From Pseudomonas sp. C1C7 (GTDB lineage: Bacteria; Pseudomonadota; Gammaproteobacteria; Pseudomonadales; Pseudomonadaceae), in contig NZ_JABFMP010000052.1 in assembly GCF_013359595.1 (NCBI RefSeq), positions 1-38,586 of the forward strand: DNA of 38,586 bases. The letters run 5' to 3'. Under the pieces are notes generated by a model. It saw only the letters and a program-made list of their open reading frames with translations, made no database searches and was not told the origin of the DNA. Below are positions 1 through 6,761 of this stretch, piece by piece. A program made the position numbers and the translations under genes. The stretch's first letter is position 1. Every line of letters starts with the position of its first letter.

Positions 1-94
1 CCGCACGGCGCTGCGCGCCTAACCCCCGGATGAACGCCTCCACTCAGCCTGCCGACGGGGCGGGTGGATCAAGATCAAAAGCCAAAGCAGTCCC

Positions 95-170
95 GTGTAG
101 GAGCTGCCGAAGGCTGCGATCTTTTGATCTTGAAAGATCGCAGCCTCGTTTCACTCGTCAGCTCCTACAC
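95..170. repeat. Long palindromic intergenic repeat (TGTAGGAGCTG family)
   Basis: An imperfect inverted repeat begins GTGTAGGAGCTG and ends CAGCTCCTACAC, with internal arms around GCTGCGATCTT and AAGATCGCAGC. It can fold into one long cruciform or hairpin. It lies just after the stop codon of the leftward epimerase gene and probably ends that transcript. The same sequence type recurs at 20889-20919 and 21719-21807. Positions 1-94 show nothing I can recognise. Confidence 0.75.
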
Positions 171-183
171 CGCCCCCCCGGTT

Positions 184-1146
184 CTAGATGCCGTAGAACC
201 CGCGATACCATTCCACAAACCGCCCCACTCCCGCCTCGACACTCACCTGTGGCCTGAAGTCGATCCACTCTTGCAGCGCCCGGGTGTCTGCCCAGGTCTT
301 GAGTACATCACCCGCCTGCATCGGCAGGTAATTGCGCTGCGCCTTCATCCCCAATGCCGTCTCCAGGCACTGAACAAAATCCATCAACGCCACAGGCTCG
401 CCACGCCCGATGTTGAACAGCCGGTTGCAACCTTCCTCGGGCGGACGCGTGCGCAAGCGCGCAATGCTTTCGACGATGTCGTCGATGTAGGTGAAGTCCC
501 GCGCCAGCTCGCCCTGGTTGTAGATATCGATGGGTTGGCCCTTGAGCATCGCGTCGGTGAATTTGAACAGCGCCATGTCCGGCCGACCCCAGGGTCCGTA
601 TACGGTGAAGAAGCGCAGGCCGCTGGCCTTGATGCCGTACAGATGGCAGTAGCTGTGGGCCAACAGTTCATTGGCGCGTTTGGTGGCGGCGTACAGGGAA
701 ACCGGTTGTTCGACGGGGTCTTCGACGCTGAACGGCAGTTTGCTGTTGGCGCCGTACACCGAACTGCTCGAGGCATAGATCAGGTGTTCGGGTCGATGGT
801 GGCGACAGGCTTCGAGCACATTGAGGAAACCCACCAGATTCGACTGCCCGTACACGTCGGGACTGTCCAGCGAATAGCGCACACCGGCCTGGGCTGCCAG
901 ATGCACCACTTCGCTGAAGCGATGCTCGGCGAACAGCGCCATCAGCGCCGGTTTATCGACGATGTCCATCTGCTGGAATCGAAACCCCGGCACCGACGCC
1001 AGCTCTTCGAGTCGTGCGCGCTTGAGTGCGGGATCGTAGTAGTCGTTGAGGTTGTCGATGCCGACCACTTGATGGCCGTCCTCGCCCAGACGTTTCGCCG
1101 TATGAAAACCGATGAAGCCGGCAGCGCCGGTGACCAGAACGGTCAC
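184..1146 (-). CDS. UDP-glucuronate 4-epimerase (NAD-dependent, extended SDR)
   Basis: This 320-residue enzyme probably converts UDP-glucuronate to UDP-galacturonate in the cytoplasm. The Rossmann signature TGAAGFIG is at residues 6-13, the SSSSVYG segment at 126-132, and the catalytic Tyr152-x3-Lys156 in YAATK. The following FTVYGPWGRPDMA segment is typical of the UDP-GlcA 4-epimerase (CapI-like) branch rather than GalE. Length is close to the usual 320-340. The start is GTG, with a GGGGA Shine-Dalgarno-like stretch upstream, and it overlaps the stop of a possible 21-codon leader ORF. The gene is divergent from the exopolysaccharide operon, whose UDP-glucose dehydrogenase would make its substrate. 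The role is inferred from family membership and context. A different UDP-sugar epimerase specificity cannot be excluded. Confidence 0.85.
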   Translation of the reverse strand: MTVLVTGAAGFIGFHTAKRLGEDGHQVVGIDNLNDYYDPALKRARLEELASVPGFRFQQMDIVDKPALMALFAEHRFSEVVHLAAQAGVRYSLDSPDVYGQSNLVGFLNVLEACRHHRPEHLIYASSSSVYGANSKLPFSVEDPVEQPVSLYAATKRANELLAHSYCHLYGIKASGLRFFTVYGPWGRPDMALFKFTDAMLKGQPIDIYNQGELARDFTYIDDIVESIARLRTRPPEEGCNRLFNIGRGEPVALMDFVQCLETALGMKAQRNYLPMQAGDVLKTWADTRALQEWIDFRPQVSVEAGVGRFVEWYRGFYGI

Positions 1147-1208
1147 GAGCCGGTCCCCGGCGCGCTCACGCCAAGGGTGATCCGGATAGGTTGCGCAGTC
1201 GTCTTCAT
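1143..1208 (-). CDS. Possible 21-residue leader peptide overlapping the epimerase start
   Basis: On the minus strand an ATG at 1208 is preceded by a good ribosome binding site (GGAG, 6 nt before the ATG). It opens a 21-codon frame starting MKTTAQPIRI. Its TGA stop overlaps the GTG start of the epimerase as GTGA. This is the geometry of translational coupling. The peptide has no recognisable domain, and chance cannot be ruled out for an ORF this short. Confidence 0.35.
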   Translation of the reverse strand: MKTTAQPIRITLGVSAPGTGS

Positions 1209-1425
1209 AATCAGCTCCGTCGGTCAGCCAGAAGTCCTGGATGAGGGGTGTGGCGTTAACTTATAGACCCGTGTATGCAACAGGGCCAGATCCATTTATC
1301 CTTTAAGTTAATGACATTGCATGTTAATTACATCGGGATGAATATACAGTGACGACATATTGACGCCACTTGTCCTCTGACACTAAGTGGGCGACTCCAG
1401 AACGCTTAAAAAGTTTAATTAAATC

Positions 1426-1443
1426 GATGAAAAAATTTTCATC
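1426..1443. promoter_or_regulatory. 18-bp inverted repeat, possible operator
   Basis: Arms GATGAAAA and TTTTCATC are separated by two A residues. The near-perfect dyad lies in AT-rich DNA about 70 bp upstream of the first candidate promoter. It could bind a dimeric regulator. No specific regulator is suggested by the sequence. Confidence 0.35.
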
Positions 1444-1514
1444 CTTCAAAACAATCGCTTGCCGGACAGCAAAAAAACTTCTGGATAAAAGGCATTCATT
1501 TTGACAGGCAATGT

Positions 1515-1543
1515 TTGACAGGTCTCTCGGACTGGCACATAAC
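1515..1543 (+). promoter_or_regulatory. Candidate sigma-70 promoter upstream of the ops-like element
   Basis: A perfect TTGACA (1515-1520) is followed after 17 bp by CATAAC (1538-1543), which matches four of six positions of the -10 consensus. A transcript starting near 1550 would carry the ops-like element about 100 nt downstream in a leader of about 400 nt. This is a pattern match only. Confidence 0.4.
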
Positions 1544-1655
1544 TGTGACCGGCCTGGCAAAAACAGGCTCACATCGGAGCACCAGTCGGCGTTCGCCGAA
1601 CCAAGGGAAACACTAATGTAGCTATCGAGTTAAGGGCCCGGATAACACGGACCGT

Positions 1656-1663
1656 GCGGTAGC
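1656..1663 (+). promoter_or_regulatory. ops-like element (RfaH recruitment site)
   Basis: The sequence GCGGTAGC, followed by TTT, matches the core of the E. coli ops/JUMPstart element (GGCGGTAGC then T two bases on). It keeps the GC...GC pairs that form the small non-template-strand hairpin recognised by RfaH. It lies on the same strand as, and about 290 bp before, a gene for an RfaH/NusG paralogue. The flanking bases differ from the full JUMPstart consensus. Confidence 0.55.
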
Positions 1664-1810
1664 TTTGGCCTGGACAAATACGTCGATGAACACTCAAGTT
1701 CATTTGCCTGGATATTGGGCGTATCACTCCTGCATAACGATCGGCCTGTACTTATGTGTCTTGCGACAATGAGCATCCCGATCAAGACCCGAGCGTAAAG
1801 TGCTTCATTA

Positions 1811-1840
1811 TTGATACACACTTTCGCCTATAAAAATAAT
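1811..1840 (+). promoter_or_regulatory. Second candidate sigma-70 promoter, downstream of the ops-like element
   Basis: TTGATA (1811-1816) and AATAAT (1835-1840) are spaced by 18 bp; each differs from consensus at one position. If this is the main promoter, the ops-like element would not be transcribed into the operon leader, so it matters for the antitermination hypothesis. Confidence 0.35.
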
Positions 1841-1946
1841 TGCGCCGGGTTCACTGCCTCCACCACTGCCTAGCAAGCCTGAATGCGTCGGTCCGCCCAG
1901 AACGGGTAACGGCGCTCAACTTTCGCTAAGTACGGAGTTTGCAAGC

Positions 1947-2489
1947 ATGCTAACTAACAGCACCGATGGCTCTAGTTGGTACCTGCTCCAGTGCAAACCG
2001 CGTCAGGACGACCGGGCACAAATCAACCTGTTGCGACAGAGCTACGACAGCTTCCGACCGCAACTCACGACCGAGCGCCTGGTTCGCGGCAAACCGCAGA
2101 AAGTCTGCGAGTCGCTGTTTCCGGGCTATCTGTTCATTCGCTTGAGCCAGGATGACAACTGGGCGCCGATCCGCTCCACCCGCGGGGTCAGCCGATTCGT
2201 CGAGTTCAATCGCGGCCCCGCCGTGGTTGCCGATGATGTGATCGAGCATCTGCGCATGCGCTGCCTCACCCTCGAATCGTCAGATATGACCGAACTTCAA
2301 CCCGGCCAGACATTGCAAATAACCCGGGGGCCGCTGTCGCCTCTGGAGGGTGTCTTTTTGTCGATGATGGGTGATGAGCGGGTCATGTTATTACTTCAGT
2401 TCCTGAATCGGGAACAGTGCATCACTGTTCCGCTCAGCGATCTGGAACCTCATAAAAACAATAAAAACGCCAGCGTACAAAACGCCTGA
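1947..2489 (+). CDS. RfaH/NusG-type specialised transcription antiterminator
   Basis: This 180-residue protein is a NusG paralogue. The N-terminal NGN domain begins at WYLLQCKPRQ (residues 11-20) and contains SLFPGYLFIRL, the segment typical of RfaH-like proteins. A C-terminal KOW-type region begins around PGQTLQITRGPLSPLEGVF. Proteins of this group bind elongating RNA polymerase at an ops element and suppress Rho and intrinsic termination in long polysaccharide operons. The gene is first in the rightward operon, and an ops-like sequence lies upstream at 1656-1663. The ATG has a GGAG at 1934-1937, 9 nt away. General NusG is unlikely because of the gene context and the RfaH-like sequence. Whether it acts on its own operon is inference. 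Confidence 0.87.
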   Translation: MLTNSTDGSSWYLLQCKPRQDDRAQINLLRQSYDSFRPQLTTERLVRGKPQKVCESLFPGYLFIRLSQDDNWAPIRSTRGVSRFVEFNRGPAVVADDVIEHLRMRCLTLESSDMTELQPGQTLQITRGPLSPLEGVFLSMMGDERVMLLLQFLNREQCITVPLSDLEPHKNNKNASVQNA

Positions 2490-2595
2490 ACATAGTCCAT
2501 CGAAGGCATTGAAACCGGCCCTTATATCCATATAACCAGTCCCGCCTACAGCGCCGGTTATCGCACCTTGGCACCCAATTTTCGGGAGCAATGAC

Positions 2596-3756
2596 ATGGT
2601 CATAAAGCCCTTTAATCACTTCACGCTTATTATGGCCACGCTATACCCGGGATATGCCTGGTGCCTCGATCCTCAGAACATTGACATCTATGGGTTCAAC
2701 TTCACGCCGATACTGTTTATCTCGGAAAGTTACGACGATAACTTCCGCGAGCTTGAGCACAATGTGCAATCGTCCATGGTCACGCGCATCATGCCCACCT
2801 TCGAGCTCAAGGCCGAAGATCGCAACAGCGCCACCCGCCTGATCTGGCAACCAAGTCGCAACATCTATCACGACGAACCGGACGCCTCCTTCACCGCCCA
2901 GCGTGTGCAACTGGCGAGCATCATGGAGTTCACCGACCGCCATCGGCTCAAACTCGAAGGGGAATGGCGCAAGTACGAGCGCACCACCGACACCGCGGTG
3001 GATGGCGTCAACGACAAGATCCAGAACAGTCAGGTCAACGGGCTGTACACCTACGGCGCGCGCAGTGCCGACAACCAGCTGGAGTTCGGTGCCAACTACG
3101 CACAGCTGCGCTACGACAATTCCGGGGGGATCAATGACGACAAGGAACGCAACACCACCGCACTGACCAGCACCTGGTACCACCGCATCGGCAGCAACAC
3201 CCGCGGTCTGCTGGAGTACGACCACAAGATCTTCGACTACGTGCAGTCGGGCAACCCGCGCAGCAGCAAGTCCGATGCCCTGCTGGGCGGTGCCGAGTGG
3301 GACTTCACCGCCCGCACCAAGGGCAAGGTCCGGGTCGGTTACGAACGCAAGAACTTCGATGACAGCGAATCGAAGGACCTGAACAACCCGACCTGGCAGG
3401 TCGACCTGCAATGGAAACCCCGCACCTATTCGACCTTCACCTTCCTGGCCCGCCAGGCCATGGCCGAAGGTGACGACGGCTCGGATGCCGTCAAGGCCAC
3501 CTTCACCCAGCTCGGCTGGCGCCATGGCTGGACCGAGCGCATCACCTCCGTCGCCGAAATCGGTGCAGGACGCAACGTATACGAAGGTCAGGACCGCACC
3601 GACGATCTGCGCGAATACCACCTGGGCGTGATCTACGAGATGCGCCGCTGGATGGACATCGAAGTGGGCTATCGCTACCGCGACAACGACTCCGATGCCG
3701 ACGACGAAAGCTACAAACGCAACGTGTTCCAGATCAGTTTCAACATCAGTCTCTGA
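2596..3756 (+). CDS. Outer-membrane beta-barrel protein of the EPS export machinery (EpsL-like)
   Basis: This 386-residue protein has an N-terminal hydrophobic export signal ending near YAWC. The rest shows alternating aromatic/polar strands and many Asp/Asn/Arg-rich turns, typical of an outer-membrane beta-barrel. It ends in a strand finishing with a hydrophobic residue (VFQISFNISL). Proteins of this type (EpsL-like, surface beta-barrel) occur in Wzx/Wzy exopolysaccharide clusters, often directly before a Wza-like gene as here. It may form or assist the outer-membrane pore. The ATG at 2596 has GGGAG 7 nt upstream. The next gene follows after 14 bp, so the two are probably co-transcribed. The function is inferred from fold and position, as no catalytic motif is present. 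Confidence 0.75.
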   Translation: MVIKPFNHFTLIMATLYPGYAWCLDPQNIDIYGFNFTPILFISESYDDNFRELEHNVQSSMVTRIMPTFELKAEDRNSATRLIWQPSRNIYHDEPDASFTAQRVQLASIMEFTDRHRLKLEGEWRKYERTTDTAVDGVNDKIQNSQVNGLYTYGARSADNQLEFGANYAQLRYDNSGGINDDKERNTTALTSTWYHRIGSNTRGLLEYDHKIFDYVQSGNPRSSKSDALLGGAEWDFTARTKGKVRVGYERKNFDDSESKDLNNPTWQVDLQWKPRTYSTFTFLARQAMAEGDDGSDAVKATFTQLGWRHGWTERITSVAEIGAGRNVYEGQDRTDDLREYHLGVIYEMRRWMDIEVGYRYRDNDSDADDESYKRNVFQISFNISL

Positions 3757-3770
3757 GGAGATTTGCGATC

Positions 3771-4304
3771 ATGAATATGCGCATACCCGGCCTTTTGCTC
3801 ATGCTGTGCCTGCTCCCTGTTGCCCATGCGGGCGATCCTGGCACCCAGTACAAACTGGCGGCCGGTGACGTGTTGCGCATCACGGTGTTCGGCGAACCGG
3901 AGCTGAGCCTCAAACGAATCCGCCTCAACGACGCTGGCACCTTCTCCTATCCCTTCCTGGGGGAAATTTCCGCCAAGGGCCTGACCCCCAATCAGGTCGA
4001 AAAGATCATCACCGACGGGCTCAAGCAGGGTTACCTGGTCGATCCCAAAGTCAGCCTCAGCCAGATCGAGTACCGCGCCTTCTACATCAACGGCGAGGTG
4101 CAGAAACCCGGCAGCTATCCCTTCGTGCCGGGGCTGACCCTGGACAAGGCCATCGCCCTGGGTGGCGGCCTGACCGAACGCGCCTCGATCAAGCGGGTGA
4201 CGATCGTGCGCGGCGACGGCGGCCAGACCCTGACCGACAACATCACACGCAGCACCGTGATTTCTCCCGGTGACACCATTTCCATTGCACAAGGCTTTTT
4301 CTAA
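3771..4304 (+). CDS. Short periplasmic polysaccharide export protein (Wza/EpsE family)
   Basis: The 177-residue protein has a cleavable signal peptide (LLLMLCLLPVAHA, cut before GDPG). It then has a Poly_export domain from YKLAAGDVLRITVFGEPELS and a single SLBB-type domain (FYINGEVQKPGSYPFVPGLTLDKAIALGGG). It lacks the lipobox cysteine of Wza, and at about half the length of Wza (roughly 360-380) it lacks the C-terminal helix that spans the outer membrane. It probably forms only the periplasmic part of the export conduit. GAGGAG precedes the ATG strongly, at about 3755-3760. It lies between the beta-barrel and Wzc-like genes; the latter starts 2 bp after this stop. Confidence 0.88.
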   Translation: MNMRIPGLLLMLCLLPVAHAGDPGTQYKLAAGDVLRITVFGEPELSLKRIRLNDAGTFSYPFLGEISAKGLTPNQVEKIITDGLKQGYLVDPKVSLSQIEYRAFYINGEVQKPGSYPFVPGLTLDKAIALGGGLTERASIKRVTIVRGDGGQTLTDNITRSTVISPGDTISIAQGFF

Positions 4305-4306
4305 TC

Positions 4307-6622
4307 ATGGACAACAGCCCTAGCACCTACGTCGAACGTCCGCTTCAGGCGCTTGCCCCCGCGCAGCACCACCACATTGAAGAAAAGGACACCATTGATC
4401 TGCTCAAACTGTGGAGAGTGATCTGGCGCGCCAAATGGAACATCGGCTGGCTGGTGCTGCTGTGCAGCGCGCTGGCCGTCGCGGTGGTGTCGAGCATCAC
4501 CCCGCAGTACATCGGCAGCACCACCCTACTGATCAAGGACACTGCCCCGCCGCCGCTGAATTTCCAGCAGACGGTCGACAAGGGCGGGCCAACGCCCGAT
4601 TACCTGCAGACCCAGCTGGCGCTCCTGCAATCGCGGGACCTGGCGGAGCGCGCGGTGCGAACGCTCAAGCTGACCACCAACCCGCTGACGGATCCGCGAC
4701 AGCAACCGCAATCCTGGTTCAAGCCGCGCCAGTGGCTGGCGGATCTGAACGCCGGCCATTGGCTGCCGGGGCTGGGGTTCCTGACGCCGATGCCGGCCAA
4801 TCCCAGCGAAGCGGACGTGTTCAATCTGGTCACCCAGGACTTCATGCGCCGCACCAGCGTCAAGTTCGTCGGCAAGAGTCAGTTGATCGAAATAGAAGTG
4901 GAGTTGCCTGACCCGCAACTGGCAGCCGCCGCCGCCAACGCACTGTCCCAGGGTTTTCTCGACAGCCAGTTCGACACCAGCCAGAAATCCGCGCAGACCA
5001 CCACCAGCTGGATGAACACCCGTCTGGTGGAGTTGCGCGACAACCTGCGCAAGGCCGAGGACAAGCTTCAGGCTTACCGTGAGGAACAGGGCCTGGTGGA
5101 TGTCGACGGGGTCTCGACCATCAGTGCCAATGAACTGCAAATGACCGGCAACCGCATGATCGACGCCCGCCGTGATCGCGCCGAGGCCGAAAGCCAATAC
5201 CGTCAGGTCCAGGGTCTGAGCAATGGCGACCTGAGCCGACTCTCCAGTGTCCCCGCCGTGCTGAGCAACCCGCTGGTGCAACAGTTCCAGGCGGAACTGG
5301 CCAAGGCGCAAGCCAAGGTCGAGGAACTGTCGGGGCGTTATGGTCCCAAGCACCCTTCCCTGATCTCCGCCCGTTCGGAGCTGCGCACTGCCACTGAGAG
5401 CTTGCGTATCCAGGTCCGGCAAGTGATCGCCGGCATCGAGCATCAGTACCAGCTGGCGGTGGCCAGCGAAGATGCCCTGCGCAAATCCTTCAATACCAAC
5501 AAGGCGCAGATCCAGGACATCTCGCGCAAGGAGTTCCAGCTGCGCGAATATCAACGGGAAGTCGACACCAGCCGCGCGCTGTATGAAACCGTCATCACCC
5601 GGCTCAAGGAAACCGCCGCCACCTCGGACATGGACTCGACCAAGGCACGGATCGTCGACCCCGCCATCGCGCCGATCGAAGCCAGCAAGCCGCGCAAAAC
5701 CCTGATCGTGGCGATTGTCGCCCTGGTCGCCGCGGTGATCGGCGTGGCCCTGGCCTTCCTGTTCGACGCCCTGAACAATACGTTCAAGACCGATGACACC
5801 ATCGAAAGCACTCTCAACATTCCGCTGCTCAGCGTGGTGCCGCTGGTGGCGAAGAAGAGCCGGCGGCAACTGGCGCGGCTGTTCGACGACAACGACAACC
5901 CGCGTTTCTCCGAAACCATCCGCAACCTGCGCACCTGGCTGATGCTGCAGGAAAGCGAAGCGCCTTCGCAGGTGGTGCTGGTGACCTCCACCGTCCCCGA
6001 GGAAGGCAAGAGCACCATCGCCAACAACCTCGCCAGCTCGCTCACCTCGCTCGAACGGGTGCTGCTGATCGATGCCGACATGCGCCAGCCCACCCTCTCG
6101 CTGAATTTCGACTTCCCGCCGCAAAGCCCGGGCCTGGCGAACGTGATCGCCGGCACCGCGCGGCTGGAAGACTGCATTCGCACCGTGGGCAATCTGGACA
6201 TGCTGACCGCCGGGCATTTCGCCTCACCCGCGGATGATCTGTTCAGTTCACCGCGCCTGACATCGCCGCTGGCTCAAGGCGATCCGCTGCGCCAGCCGCC
6301 ACCCCAGGACCTGCTCAGCTCGCCGCGCCTGGCGCGCATGCTCGAAGTGCTCAAGACCCGCTACCGGCACATCATCATCGATTCCCCACCGGCGGAAATG
6401 GTCAGCGATGCGCTGCTGCTGGCCCAGCATTCGGACGCGGTGATCTACGTGGTCAAGGCCGACAGCACGCCGGTCGGCCAGGTACAGAAGCACCTGGCGA
6501 TGCTTCAACAAAGCCACGCACCGGTGTTCGGCGTGGTGCTCAACCAGGTCGACCTGCGCAAGGCGCGCAAGTATGGCTACAGCTCGCAGACGTTTCACGA
6601 TTACGACTTTGCCACGCGCTGA
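4307..6622 (+). CDS. Polysaccharide co-polymerase / tyrosine autokinase (Wzc-like, BY-kinase)
   Basis: This 771-residue inner-membrane protein controls chain length and links polymerisation to export. A first TM helix lies at about residues 46-64. A long periplasmic Wzz-type region with coiled coil follows, then a second TM helix at about 463-490. The cytoplasmic kinase has Walker A (TSTVPEEGKST, near 561-571), Walker A' (LLIDADMRQP) and Walker B (HIIIDSPP). The C-terminal tail holds Tyr756, Tyr758 and Tyr766, a short tyrosine cluster suited to autophosphorylation. An odd point is a roughly 20-residue insertion before the LLSSPRLARML segment, which appears to repeat the SSPRL motif. No Wzb-type phosphatase gene is found in the operon. 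Confidence 0.92.
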   Translation: MDNSPSTYVERPLQALAPAQHHHIEEKDTIDLLKLWRVIWRAKWNIGWLVLLCSALAVAVVSSITPQYIGSTTLLIKDTAPPPLNFQQTVDKGGPTPDYLQTQLALLQSRDLAERAVRTLKLTTNPLTDPRQQPQSWFKPRQWLADLNAGHWLPGLGFLTPMPANPSEADVFNLVTQDFMRRTSVKFVGKSQLIEIEVELPDPQLAAAAANALSQGFLDSQFDTSQKSAQTTTSWMNTRLVELRDNLRKAEDKLQAYREEQGLVDVDGVSTISANELQMTGNRMIDARRDRAEAESQYRQVQGLSNGDLSRLSSVPAVLSNPLVQQFQAELAKAQAKVEELSGRYGPKHPSLISARSELRTATESLRIQVRQVIAGIEHQYQLAVASEDALRKSFNTNKAQIQDISRKEFQLREYQREVDTSRALYETVITRLKETAATSDMDSTKARIVDPAIAPIEASKPRKTLIVAIVALVAAVIGVALAFLFDALNNTFKTDDTIESTLNIPLLSVVPLVAKKSRRQLARLFDDNDNPRFSETIRNLRTWLMLQESEAPSQVVLVTSTVPEEGKSTIANNLASSLTSLERVLLIDADMRQPTLSLNFDFPPQSPGLANVIAGTARLEDCIRTVGNLDMLTAGHFASPADDLFSSPRLTSPLAQGDPLRQPPPQDLLSSPRLARMLEVLKTRYRHIIIDSPPAEMVSDALLLAQHSDAVIYVVKADSTPVGQVQKHLAMLQQSHAPVFGVVLNQVDLRKARKYGYSSQTFHDYDFATR

Positions 6623-6642
6623 ATCGGGGTCACCCCGCCCCG

Positions 6643-6671
6643 TGTAGCAGCTGGCGAAGCCTGCTGCTACA
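6643..6671. repeat. Small palindromic repeat after the wzc-like gene
   Basis: TGTAGCAGCTGG and CCTGCTGCTACA form a hairpin with a short loop in the 139-bp gap between the co-polymerase and phosphotransferase genes. It is a short relative of the TGTAGGAGCTG palindromes. It could cause partial termination or stabilise the upstream mRNA. This is the kind of obstacle an RfaH-type factor would help polymerase pass. Confidence 0.6.
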
Positions 6672-6761
6672 GGGTCCGCGGTACGTGCCTTACCTCACTC
6701 AACCCGATCCCCGCCGCCAGCCTCGCTGGCGGCGCACGCCCCACTGTTCAGAGATTGAGCC

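Larger units (their letters stand above)
1209..1946. other. Long divergent intergenic region / candidate leader of the EPS operon
   Basis: About 740 bp separate the leftward epimerase from the rightward antiterminator gene. The stretch is AT-richer than the flanking genes. It holds two candidate sigma-70 promoters (1515-1543 and 1811-1840), an ops-like element at 1656-1663, a direct repeat TTTGACAGG at 1500-1508 and 1514-1522, and an 18-bp inverted repeat GATGAAAA-aa-TTTTCATC at 1426-1443 that could be an operator. Short frames on the minus strand (1324-1572 and 1630-1821) have no ribosome binding site or protein features I trust. Confidence 0.6.

Noticed and set aside
95..170. Repeats considered as CRISPR units or small RNA
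   Set aside because: The copies are dispersed singly and not arrayed with regular spacers. They match the pattern of dispersed REP-type palindromes.
64..1266. 400-codon open frame on the plus strand
   Set aside because: It is antisense to the UDP-GlcA epimerase, which has clear SDR motifs. The plus-strand product is His/Arg/Gln-rich with no domain, as expected for a shadow frame in GC-rich DNA.
1324..1821. Two short minus-strand frames (82 and 63 codons) in the intergenic region
   Set aside because: I found no Shine-Dalgarno, no domain and no codon bias like that of the neighbours. The region looks regulatory.
3771..4304. Truncation of a full-length Wza gene
   Set aside because: The signal peptide, Poly_export and SLBB domains are intact, the stop is natural, and the next gene starts 2 bp later. 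Short family members without the C-terminal helix are known.
4526..6217. 563-codon open frame on the minus strand
   Set aside because: It is antisense to the Wzc-like kinase. The product is low in structure and has no recognisable motif.
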